Virus record (IMG/VR): IMGVR_UViG_3300006224_000025 | Coordinates: 1 to 32,795 of that record | Reading direction: 5' to 3' (one strand) | Length of the DNA: 32,795 bases | From: a virus | Shown: positions 7,452 to 15,264 of the stretch, one piece after another | How the letters are laid out: the number at the start of each line of letters is the position of its first letter | How positions within the stretch are numbered: position 1 is the stretch's first letter | Made by a program: the position numbers and the translations under genes | The notes under the pieces: generated by a model | Database searches by the model: none | Seen by the model: only the letters and a program-made list of their open reading frames with translations | Told to the model about the DNA's origin: nothing

Positions 7452-7901
7452 ATGGCAGGAAGTAAAAAAGATTCGTTTGAAACAGCGTTACTCCAGTTAA
7501 TATTCGAGAATGCGGATATTACACTTATTGGAGATGCAGGTGGACTGAGAGGTTCAGTTACAGCAGGCAATTTCTATATTGCCCTTTTCAAAGATGGTTC
7601 CGAACCATCAGATTCAGCTCAGGGAACAGAATGTGATTACACAGGTTATGCCCGCAAGGCAGTAGCCCGTGCAGCAGGTTCTTGGGTAACAGCATCAGGT
7701 GCTACATCTAATGAGGCAGCTATTACGTTTGATCCCTGTACAGGTGGTAGTAATACCGCTGGTGCCTTTGCTATATGTAAGGCGGGTACGTCAGGTGTTG
7801 ATGATGCTATCTATTGGGGAGAACTCACTTCACCACTGGCAATCTCTTCAGGTATCACACCGGAGTTTGCAATCGGTGATCTTGATGTAAGTGAAGACTA
7901 A
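7452..7901 (+). CDS. Small virion-type protein, tail-fibre-associated
   Basis: The layout of this 149-residue protein recurs in many tailed phages: an N-terminal SFETALLQLIFENADI helix, then beta-rich FYIALFKDGSEP..., CDYTGYARKAV and a closing DDAIYWGELTSPLAISSGITPEFAIGDLDV. Such proteins are usually annotated as tail fibre or structural proteins. The sequence resembles the Gp80-like group, but I cannot confirm the family. It lies between the lipoprotein and the giant repeat protein, so an adsorption-apparatus role is likely. The leader is A-rich with only a weak AAG. A hairpin follows the stop. Confidence 0.6.
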   Translation: MAGSKKDSFETALLQLIFENADITLIGDAGGLRGSVTAGNFYIALFKDGSEPSDSAQGTECDYTGYARKAVARAAGSWVTASGATSNEAAITFDPCTGGSNTAGAFAICKAGTSGVDDAIYWGELTSPLAISSGITPEFAIGDLDVSED

Positions 7902-7906
7902 TAATC

Positions 7907-7925
7907 AGGGTTTACTCAAAACCCT
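7907..7925 (+). terminator. Hairpin between the 149-residue gene and the giant repeat gene
   Basis: AGGGTTT (7907-7913) pairs with AAACCCT (7919-7925) around the loop ACTCA. Only a poor T-run follows (TATCTAATACTT), so it would terminate partially at best. It ends 19 nt before the GTG start of the next gene and may lower expression of the very long downstream gene. Confidence 0.45.
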
Positions 7926-7944
7926 TATCTAATACTTCACTCAG

Positions 7945-10900
7945 GTGGCTATTACATATCACGGTTTAGCTTCGACACCTGTTGATGCAGGTTCGAACTC
8001 TACTTCTCCTACTGTCATTACTCCGCCAGGGAGTATGTCAAGTGGGGATTTAGTGGTAGTGGTATGCTTTAACAGATTAAAAAGTGATACTCACGCTGTC
8101 TATAATAATGGTGGTCAGTCATGGACGAAATTAACCACTCAGACCACTACAGGAGCATTTACAACAGCGACTTGGTTTTATTGTGTATATGACGGAACGT
8201 GGGACGCTAACCCTTCGTTCTCACATGGCGGTACGAACAATACCTGTATGATGATGGTCTTCCGACCAACGTCAGGATATACATGGTCTGTTGATGTTAC
8301 GGAAGCTCCGGCTCTTTTCTCTGCACCCGGTTCTCCTTATGATGTTACGATTACAGGTATAACCTGCGCTTCTGCTTCTGTAGCCATTGCTTCTTGGGCA
8401 TCTTCTGATGACAATACTTGGGCATATCAGTCAGGAACATCATGGACACAACCAACAGGGGCAACTGTCAATAATACAGCAGGTAGTGATAGTGGAGTAT
8501 TAATGGCATATCGCTTAATGCCGTCAGGTGGTGCGTCAGGAAGTCCGGTAGGCAGAGAGACAACCGTTGGCGGTGATCCTGGTTGTCAGAATATAATGTC
8601 GTTCAAGGAGGCAATGGCTGCAAGCCCTATTGCAGGTAGTACGGCAGGAGGTGGAGCAAATACAGTTTCAGGTACTTTAAAAGGACGGGGTAAACTGTAT
8701 GGAGCAAGTGCCGGTATAAGTACTCCAGCTGTATCAGGAACATTAACAGCTAAAGGAAAACTGTATGGTTCTTCGGCAGGTGGGGGTGCAAATACGGTTT
8801 CTGCTAATCTGACAATGTACCATAGGTTAATAGGGCATACCTGTGCCAATTTACATACACGACTGAAAGGTTATTTTAAACTTGAGGAAGCAAGTGGTGA
8901 TGCCGTTAATGAAGTAAATGCTTCCTATCCTCTTTACGACGGTTCAACTCCACCAACTTATCATGAAACAGGTAAGAGTGGATATGGAATGAGTTTTGGT
9001 AATGGTACAAATTGTGTATTAGACAATAGTACAATTTATTTTGCACCAACAGGTAATGAATATTCTATTTCATTTTGGACAAAATTAAAAACTTTACCAT
9101 CAGTAGAAGAGAGAGAGTTTACTTTGGTGAGATTGACAACTCCTTCCACTCCTTGGGATAATATGATATTGTATGTTTATAATGTTGATGATAAACTTCA
9201 TTTTACAGTACGAAATACATCAGGGTATCAAAACGGGAATAATGATACAGCATGGGTAATAGATACTTGGTATCACGTGACTCTTGTAGTCAGGGAAGTA
9301 GGACAGACAGTAGCCCTTTATGTAAATACTGATATTGATTATTCATCGCAACTTCGTGGTCATGGTTACTATCCTCACTCTTCTATATATGTTGGTAATC
9401 AGTGGCAGGGTGGTCCAGATTGGGCTAATGCTATTATTGATGAGTTAATGTTCTATGACCGTGCCCTGACAGCCGATGAAGTTAGTACGTTATATGCAAG
9501 TGGTGATGGTTTCTTCTATCCTTTCCCAAGCAATAAAGTCAGTGGTACTTTAACAGGAAAGAACGGTATTTCAGGTGCTTCTGATGGTATAGCTACTGTT
9601 GGTGGTACCCTTTCAACTACAATGATTGTTCCTGTTAGTGCAACAGGTGACGGTTCGTTATGTGCAGATTTACAATTAGAATGTACTGTTCAGGATTGTT
9701 ATATGACTGTTGATGGGAATGGTATGTTCTATGACAATGAAGGAGGTACAGAGAATCCCGGCACATCAAGAACGATAACCTTTGGCGCACAGCGACAATT
9801 TTGGTTAAAGGTTACAAGTGGTTCGTGCAATGTAACAATCAGGCACTATAATAATCTATATTCATTTTATTGGTTGCATAGTGGAACGAATTATCCTACG
9901 ACAAGTATAACTACAAGTGGTCTTGCTCGTTGTCTTGACACTCTTAATATGAGTGGGAGTAATACGTTTTCAGGCGATTTTGTCGATTTACCACCTAATC
10001 TAAAGGTTCTACAAGGTCAAGATACTCAAATATATGGAGCATTAGCAGACCTGCCAAGGGGAATGACTTCTTTTGGTGTGTATGGAATGGGAACTGTTAC
10101 AGGGGTACTGACGGATTTACCAAGCGGTCTCATATATTTCTATTTTGCAAGTAGTGGTGGTAATATAACAGGTGACATATCAGACCTCCCTTCAGGACTT
10201 CTTATTTTGGATTTATATGGTTCTTCAACTATTTCAGGTGATTTAGCGGATTTGCCTGCGGGAGTAAGATGGTTTAATATCGCCACAGTCAGCACGATTA
10301 AGGATTACACTCAGGGTCACGTTTGGCCTGCAACAACTAATAATGTATCGTTTAATGCCACAACCGATGCTGCCGGACTTTCTCCGACAGAAGTGGACAA
10401 TCTTATAATTGATGTAAATACTTACTCGACTGCTGTTAATGGTTCAATTTATTTAGTGGGATATAACTCAGGTCGCACCTCTGCATCTGATACTGCTTAC
10501 AATGCCTTGATTGCAGACGGTTGGACGATAACAACCAAGAGTGCGATCTCAGGTTCGAGTTCAGGCGGTGGTGCGGAAACTGTCAGCGGGACATTGACGG
10601 GCAAAGGTGCATTAAGTTCGCTTGGTGCTGAATTAATTGTCAATGGTGGATTTGATAATGGTGGTTCGGGATGGACGACATTTGGGGAATCAACAGTCAA
10701 TACAGGAGTTGGAAGAATATACAGTTCTGATGGTTCACCATCCTATTTATATGAAGAAATTGGTTTAGTTTCTGGTCATTTATATAAAGTTGTTTTTGAT
10801 GTAATTGCTACTATTAGTGATTGGATTACATTAGGACAAAATGGGAATGAACATTGGGTTGATGTATCTGAAACAGGAATTAAGATTGAGTGGTTTACTT

Positions 10901-13167
10901 CCGACCATGATTCATGGATGGCATTTAAAAGATCAGGTATTACTGATGTTTCTATTGATAATGTATCCGTAAAAGAAGTTATAACAGTTGGCGTTGCAAC
11001 CGTCTCAGGAACACTTACCGCCAAAGGTGCATTGAAAGGCGCTGTATCACTTATAATATTTGAGAATTTCCAAGAATACAATGTTGGTGCATTAGCAGGA
11101 CAGCATGATTGGGTGGATGCAAGAGCGACTCTCCAAATTGGAGATTATTCAGGAGATAAGAGAATTTATTCTGATCACATAGAGGGCGAGAATGCTTATA
11201 AAAATATTCCATTTAATGCTGATCAGTTTGCAGAAGTAAAATGTGATTCTATTGGGAATGGATACATAGGAGTGGCAGTAAGGGAAACTGGTACTGGAGC
11301 AACATGGGATGGCTATGTATTGACTTATAATGTAAATATTACTACTGGACGGTTATATAAAATTACAGATGGTGGTTGGGCTCAATTAGGTAATACAAGC
11401 ACGTATTCGGTACAGATAGGAGATATAATCAGGCTTGAAGTAAGGGGTAATGTTCTGTCGTGTTATATAAATGGAGTACTTGATACAACAGTTGCTACAA
11501 ACGGTCAATATACTGATTCGGATTATGCGAGCGGTTTTCCTGGATTAAATTGGTATTGTTATTCAATTACAGGAGATCCAACGGGAGATGATTTTAAAGC
11601 AGGAGCATTTGTTACAACTATTGTAGGTACTCTCAAAGCCAAAGGTTCTCTTGCAGGTTCAAGTTCGGGAGTAGCTACGGTTGAAGGTGTTTTGAAGGGG
11701 AAAAGTGAATTAACAGGAGTATCAGACGGATTTGCTATAGTATCAGGTGATCTTACCCCTGCTGCATCAGTAGGAGAATTGGTGGGGCAGACTGACGGTA
11801 TTGCTGATGTTTTGGGTACACTCAAGGGTGCAGGTAGGTTATATGGTGCTACTGCTGGTATAGCTGACGTTTCAGCATTCCTTCGTGTTCAGGGTGGTAA
11901 TCTGCTTTATGGAAGTTCTGATGGTATAGCTACTGTAAGTGGTACAATAAAGAGTAATATACAGGGAGAAGGTTCTGCAACAGGTGTGGCTTCTGTTTTA
12001 GGTATACTTCGTTCAAGACAACCTATTTCAGGAATTATTAGTGGTGTTGCTTTACTATCAGGTACTTTAAAAGCTAAAGGAGAGTTAGCCGGAACGATTG
12101 GTGGAGTGGCTTTGCTTGGTGGTATATTGAAAGGCAAAGGTGAATTGCAGGGAAGTACGGATGGTGTAGCTACGGTTTCTGGTATCATTGCAAGTGAAGG
12201 ATATGCTACAGGAGCAACCGATGGAGTAGCAGTGGTAAGTGGGACGTTAAAAGGAGCAGGCAAACTATATGGCTCTGCAACAGGCATTGCAGATGTTTCC
12301 GGAGTAGTTCAAGCCAAAGGTAAGTTATATGGTGCTACCGATGGTGATGCCTTTGTAGATGGATTACTTACTCAGAATCCGCATATCTATGGAGCAACTG
12401 ATGGAATAGCCGTAGTTGGGGGAACTCTTGAAGGTACAGGCAAGTTGCAGGGTTCTATTACTGGAGTGGCTTCTTTGTGGGGTTCTCTGGCTTTGGGTCA
12501 GATAATGGGACGTACCGATGGTACAGCAACCGTTGGCGGGGCGATACATGGACATGGTAAGTTATCAGGGGCTACAGGTGGCGTTGCTACGGTTAGTGGA
12601 ACAATTAAGAGTAAGATACACGGAGCAGGTTCCATAAGTGGTATCACCACGGTTGGAGGTTCATTAAAAGGCAAAGGAGAGTTACTTGGTGAAATAAGCG
12701 GTTTTGCTTCGGTTTCCGGCACTATAAAGGCAAAGGGTACATTATATGGATCTACGGGCGGAGTTGCCTTGCTGGGTGGTGTATTAGGTGGTAAGGGCGA
12801 TTTATCAGGGGAGATACTGTCTTACGCTACCTTATCCGCTACATTAACCGCAACAGGTGATCTGGCAGGACGGACGGACGGTATTGCAAATGTTTCAGGT
12901 TTTATAGCTGTTCCAGGAATGCTGAGAGGAAGTATAGTTGGAGTGGCTGCAGTATCAGGAACAATACGAAGTTTCATTTATGCTCAGGGTTCTATCAATG
13001 GAGTAGCTTCAGTATCAGGAGAGATGTGGAGTTACATACTTGGAGAACTAATTACGGGGAATAGTTTAATCACTTCATTGATCGAGGGGAATAGTTCAAT
13101 TCTTGAGTTGGTTGATGAAAATAGTACCATAACAGAATTAATTGCGGATAATAGTATAATAATATAA
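7945..13167 (+). CDS. Giant modular repeat protein (tail fibre or adhesin-like), GTG start
   Basis: This is a 1740-residue protein. An in-frame TAA at 7930-7932 leaves GTG at 7945 as the only reasonable start. Residues 1-220 are a beta-rich phage-type domain. About 30 copies of a 20-residue unit of the form TDGVATVSGTLKGKGKLYG follow; about 23 are tandem at roughly 1230-1695 and the rest separate folded modules. These modules are LamG-like (about 302-528), a Cys-containing beta domain (about 560-650), LRR-like with LPSGL and LPAGV turns (about 660-860), a carbohydrate-binding-like domain starting ELIVNGGFDNGG (about 893-1012) and a second concanavalin-like domain (about 1035-1222). The protein ends in four 10-residue repeats of the type LI.GNS.I. 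No enzyme active site is seen. A long, flexible, glycan-binding surface fibre is the best reading, and the Ser/Thr-rich repeats could be glycosylated. Confidence 0.75.
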   Translation: MAITYHGLASTPVDAGSNSTSPTVITPPGSMSSGDLVVVVCFNRLKSDTHAVYNNGGQSWTKLTTQTTTGAFTTATWFYCVYDGTWDANPSFSHGGTNNTCMMMVFRPTSGYTWSVDVTEAPALFSAPGSPYDVTITGITCASASVAIASWASSDDNTWAYQSGTSWTQPTGATVNNTAGSDSGVLMAYRLMPSGGASGSPVGRETTVGGDPGCQNIMSFKEAMAASPIAGSTAGGGANTVSGTLKGRGKLYGASAGISTPAVSGTLTAKGKLYGSSAGGGANTVSANLTMYHRLIGHTCANLHTRLKGYFKLEEASGDAVNEVNASYPLYDGSTPPTYHETGKSGYGMSFGNGTNCVLDNSTIYFAPTGNEYSISFWTKLKTLPSVEEREFTLVRLTTPSTPWDNMILYVYNVDDKLHFTVRNTSGYQNGNNDTAWVIDTWYHVTLVVREVGQTVALYVNTDIDYSSQLRGHGYYPHSSIYVGNQWQGGPDWANAIIDELMFYDRALTADEVSTLYASGDGFFYPFPSNKVSGTLTGKNGISGASDGIATVGGTLSTTMIVPVSATGDGSLCADLQLECTVQDCYMTVDGNGMFYDNEGGTENPGTSRTITFGAQRQFWLKVTSGSCNVTIRHYNNLYSFYWLHSGTNYPTTSITTSGLARCLDTLNMSGSNTFSGDFVDLPPNLKVLQGQDTQIYGALADLPRGMTSFGVYGMGTVTGVLTDLPSGLIYFYFASSGGNITGDISDLPSGLLILDLYGSSTISGDLADLPAGVRWFNIATVSTIKDYTQGHVWPATTNNVSFNATTDAAGLSPTEVDNLIIDVNTYSTAVNGSIYLVGYNSGRTSASDTAYNALIADGWTITTKSAISGSSSGGGAETVSGTLTGKGALSSLGAELIVNGGFDNGGSGWTTFGESTVNTGVGRIYSSDGSPSYLYEEIGLVSGHLYKVVFDVIATISDWITLGQNGNEHWVDVSETGIKIEWFTSDHDSWMAFKRSGITDVSIDNVSVKEVITVGVATVSGTLTAKGALKGAVSLIIFENFQEYNVGALAGQHDWVDARATLQIGDYSGDKRIYSDHIEGENAYKNIPFNADQFAEVKCDSIGNGYIGVAVRETGTGATWDGYVLTYNVNITTGRLYKITDGGWAQLGNTSTYSVQIGDIIRLEVRGNVLSCYINGVLDTTVATNGQYTDSDYASGFPGLNWYCYSITGDPTGDDFKAGAFVTTIVGTLKAKGSLAGSSSGVATVEGVLKGKSELTGVSDGFAIVSGDLTPAASVGELVGQTDGIADVLGTLKGAGRLYGATAGIADVSAFLRVQGGNLLYGSSDGIATVSGTIKSNIQGEGSATGVASVLGILRSRQPISGIISGVALLSGTLKAKGELAGTIGGVALLGGILKGKGELQGSTDGVATVSGIIASEGYATGATDGVAVVSGTLKGAGKLYGSATGIADVSGVVQAKGKLYGATDGDAFVDGLLTQNPHIYGATDGIAVVGGTLEGTGKLQGSITGVASLWGSLALGQIMGRTDGTATVGGAIHGHGKLSGATGGVATVSGTIKSKIHGAGSISGITTVGGSLKGKGELLGEISGFASVSGTIKAKGTLYGSTGGVALLGGVLGGKGDLSGEILSYATLSATLTATGDLAGRTDGIANVSGFIAVPGMLRGSIVGVAAVSGTIRSFIYAQGSINGVASVSGEMWSYILGELITGNSLITSLIEGNSSILELVDENSTITELIADNSIII
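11650..13034 (+). repeat. Tandem array of about 23 imperfect 60-bp units inside the giant gene
   Basis: Each unit encodes 20 residues: a small/polar pair, [DTS]G[VI]A.V.G.[LI], then K.KG.L.G. Most units are exactly 20 residues; a few are 19, 22 or 23. The units differ in codons, so the array is old or under protein-level selection rather than freshly amplified. The same unit recurs upstream between the folded modules (for example 8620-8830, 9535-9610, 10545-10620, 10985-11045). Confidence 0.85.
13048..13164 (+). repeat. Four 30-bp repeats encoding the C-terminal decapeptides
   Basis: The last 39 residues before the stop are 10-residue units aligned on N-S: LITGNSLITS, LIEGNSSILE, LVDENSTITE and a final shorter LIADNSIII. 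The AATAGT core is kept in DNA. The pattern would suit a short beta-solenoid or coiled oligomerisation tip, unlike the Gly-rich 20-residue repeats before it. Confidence 0.7.
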
Positions 13168-13171
13168 GCCA

Positions 13172-13489
13172 ATGGGAAGAGTATTTGCAGAACAGACACA
13201 TTTGAGGATACAGCTTACAGCAGGTGTAAACGTGGCTGGTGCTTTATCTACTCAGATCTTTTATAAGAAACCCGTCAGCGGAACAATTGATTCTGTTGAA
13301 GCTACCGTTTCTAATCAGGCTACCGGAGTAATGTTTTATGATCTGGTGGCTGATAGTAGCGGAGGGACAGATTTCCTAGACGAAGTGGGAAAGTGGAAAT
13401 TCTGGACCTACGTAGAGTTTAGTGATGGGCGTACTGCCAGAGGAGAAACTTATACCAAAGAGGTGTATGATAAAGATGATGAATGTTAA
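13172..13489 (+). CDS. Small beta-rich tail/baseplate accessory protein
   Basis: This 105-residue protein starts 4 nt after the giant gene. Its pattern is recurrent in phages: LRIQLTAGVNVAGALSTQIFYKKP near the start, a middle strand with GVMFYDL, and WKFWTYVEFSDGRTARGETYTKEVY at the end. Comparable small proteins often accompany fibre or baseplate genes, sometimes as an Ig-like or BppU-type adaptor. The exact role is unknown. No SD is visible, and position implies co-translation with the giant fibre. Confidence 0.6.
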   Translation: MGRVFAEQTHLRIQLTAGVNVAGALSTQIFYKKPVSGTIDSVEATVSNQATGVMFYDLVADSSGGTDFLDEVGKWKFWTYVEFSDGRTARGETYTKEVYDKDDEC

Positions 13490-13501
13490 AAATATAAAGC
13501 C

Positions 13502-13897
13502 ATGACAGACAGTCCGGATTACAGGTTATATCTCGAAGAAAAGTTTAAAGGAATACATTCTGATATCCATGCAAGAGATATTAATATTCATGATAAACTG
13601 GATGCTATTGTTGGACAGACTACCAAAACAAACAATAGGGTTAATGATCTTGAAGATGCATTAACTAAACATCCTTTAGAGTGTGACCTCAGACCTGAAG
13701 TTGTAAAAATAAAAGAGGATATGATAGAATATAAGTTTATAAAAAAATATCCCAAGTTGACAATAATATTAATTGCAATATTTGTTGTTGGAATAATTTT
13801 AAGTGCTATTGGAACTTTTGAGACAATTCATAATAAGATGCTTAATAAAGAAACAAATAAAACAATCGAGCGGATTGATAAAAAGATAGAGAATTAA
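13502..13897 (+). CDS. Coiled-coil protein with one membrane segment (lysis-associated?)
   Basis: This 131-residue protein has an N-terminal helical, charged part (residues 8-80) with heptad-like spacing. One strongly hydrophobic span follows at about 85-105 ([22 protein letters not shown]), then a basic C-terminal helix. The layout resembles haemolysin XhlA-like or holin-accessory proteins. It is the first of four consecutive genes with lysis-like features before a strong terminator. The family is not certain. No SD is visible; the ATG follows an A-rich leader. Confidence 0.55.
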   Translation: MTDSPDYRLYLEEKFKGIHSDIHARDINIHDKLDAIVGQTTKTNNRVNDLEDALTKHPLECDLRPEVVKIKEDMIEYKFIKKYPKLTIILIAIFVVGIILSAIGTFETIHNKMLNKETNKTIERIDKKIEN

Positions 13898-13924
13898 ATA
13901 TTATTAACCTTGAAGAATGTAAAA

Positions 13925-14332
13925 ATGACAATGTCAGAAAGGGATAGTAATAACATGAATCGCTGGAATGTCTATTCACTTAAAGAATATTTTGATGTAG
14001 TGATTGACAAACTTGACGAGAAGATTGAACAGCGTTTTGCTTCAGTAAAGGAAGCAGTTACAAAAGCTGAAGCAGCAACAGAAAGGAGATTTGAGGGAGT
14101 TAATGAATTCAGGAATACTCTGTCAGATCAGCAACGAACATTTCTACCAAGAAAGGAATATGAGGCTACAATGAGTTCTATTGATTCAAAAATTAATGAA
14201 GTTGGTAAGAAAGTTGACAAGTTAGACTCTATGAAAGCAGGAGGAAAAGATGTTTGGGTTTATATTGTTGCAGTTGCAAGTTTGATATTTGGAATTGCCT
14301 CAATAGCCATAAGTATAATAACACATAAATAA
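13925..14332 (+). CDS. Coiled-coil protein with C-terminal membrane anchor, holin-accessory type
   Basis: A long amphipathic helix contains ERRFEGVNEFRNTLSDQQRTFLPRKEYE, a pattern I recognise from phage small membrane proteins usually placed near holins. One C-terminal membrane span (VWVYIVAVASLIFGIASIAISII) is followed by HK. I start at ATG 13925, giving 135 residues; a TTG at 13910 or the ATG at 13931 are alternatives. A tail-anchored coiled coil next to a holin-like gene suggests a pinholin partner or lysis regulator. Function is inferred from layout and context only. Confidence 0.65.
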   Translation: MTMSERDSNNMNRWNVYSLKEYFDVVIDKLDEKIEQRFASVKEAVTKAEAATERRFEGVNEFRNTLSDQQRTFLPRKEYEATMSSIDSKINEVGKKVDKLDSMKAGGKDVWVYIVAVASLIFGIASIAISIITHK

Positions 14333-14338
14333 TTAAAA

Positions 14339-14749
14339 ATGAATTGGGTATTAAGTAGACGGTTAGGAGAGGTTCAGACAATGGGATGCCTTTATGTGTT
14401 TAATGGGGATCATTCATTTTTTAATTGTCGTACTCTTGAATTGCCGTGGCTTAATAATGCACCAAACATCAGTTGTTATCCAGCAGGAGTCTACGATGTT
14501 GAAAAGTATAAAAGACCAAATGGCAGGTGGGCATTTCTGGTTAAGAATGTACCTGGTAGAACAGGAATACTTTTTCATCCAGGAAATTATGCTTCAATAG
14601 TTAAGACGGATAGTGAAGGATGTACACTTGTTGGTTTTACATATGATGATATTAATCGTGATGGATATGTAGATATTCTTGATAGTCAAAATGCTATGAA
14701 TATTCTTCTATCTATCATGCCAGATAAATTTAAACTTTATGTTATTTGA
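14339..14749 (+). CDS. DUF5675-like protein, possible cell-wall-active enzyme, with an EF-hand-like loop
   Basis: This 136-residue protein matches the general pattern of DUF5675: a start around LSRRLGEVQTMGCLYV, then TLELPW, YPAGVYDVE, and the motif ILFHPGN followed by SEGCTLVG (H80, C95). The His-then-Gly-Cys arrangement recalls L,D-transpeptidase-type active sites, although the family's activity is not established as far as I know. Residues 104-115 (DINRDGYVDILD) form a dockerin/EF-hand-like calcium loop. The gene sits between holin-like genes, so it is the best candidate for the endolysin in this window, but that is inference. Confidence 0.65.
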   Translation: MNWVLSRRLGEVQTMGCLYVFNGDHSFFNCRTLELPWLNNAPNISCYPAGVYDVEKYKRPNGRWAFLVKNVPGRTGILFHPGNYASIVKTDSEGCTLVGFTYDDINRDGYVDILDSQNAMNILLSIMPDKFKLYVI

Positions 14750-14779
14750 AGCTTTATTGTATAACTAAAAATTAAAAAG

Positions 14780-15208
14780 ATGAAAAAGTTGATTATGTTT
14801 TTTGTATTACTGATGGCTATTCCATTGGTAATCTTTGCACAGGATGTTCCTGCACCTCCTGAGGATTGGAGTGATATTATCTTCAATTTCCCTCAGTGGT
14901 TTGGTACACTTACAGGTGTATCTCTTTTGGCAGCTTTTCTTGCAGCGTTCTTTAATGGACTGTTGAAAATTGAGAAAGGTATTTACAAACAGATGATGGC
15001 ATGGCTTATTTCAATAATCCTAATGGTTGTCACTGATTTACTTAACTTCGGATTTGCGAAAGATTTTCCACTTTTACTTGCAGTCATATACGGCTTTGCA
15101 GTAGGTCTTGTAGCGAATGGAGTATTTGATGTACCATTTGTTAAAAGCATACTTGATAAAGTTAGTGAATGGTTTGAACCGAAACCACCTGTACCACCGA
15201 TAGTATAA
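14780..15208 (+). CDS. Holin-like membrane protein with signal peptide
   Basis: In this 142-residue protein, residues 1-21 form a signal peptide (MKKLIMFFVLLMAIPLVIFA, with Q next), cleaved in the Bacteroidota-typical FA|Q manner. An acidic linker leads to three hydrophobic segments: about 42-61 with TLTGVSLLAAFLAAFFNGL, about 73-92 and about 98-116. A charged, Pro-rich C-terminus ends EPKPPVPPIV. The layout fits phage holins that carry an export signal. It is the last gene before the terminator at 15205-15246, closing the presumed lysis cluster. Confidence 0.65.
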   Translation: MKKLIMFFVLLMAIPLVIFAQDVPAPPEDWSDIIFNFPQWFGTLTGVSLLAAFLAAFFNGLLKIEKGIYKQMMAWLISIILMVVTDLLNFGFAKDFPLLLAVIYGFAVGLVANGVFDVPFVKSILDKVSEWFEPKPPVPPIV

Positions 15209-15246
15209 ATATTTCCTGGGCTGAAATATGCCCAGGATATTTTTAA
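15205..15246 (+). terminator. Intrinsic terminator after the lysis cluster
   Basis: CCTGGGC (15215-15221) pairs perfectly with GCCCAGG (15230-15236) around an 8-nt loop, and AT-rich flanks can extend the stem. The run ATATTTTTAA follows. It lies between the holin-like gene and the portal gene, so transcription of the head module must read through or start nearby. No clear TTTG/TAnnTTTG promoter is visible before the portal. Confidence 0.8.
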
Positions 15247-15264
15247 CAATTTAATAGTCAAGAG

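Noticed and set aside
7945-13167. Diversity-generating retroelement acting on the giant fibre
   Set aside because: No reverse transcriptase, template repeat or C-type lectin end is visible in the window.
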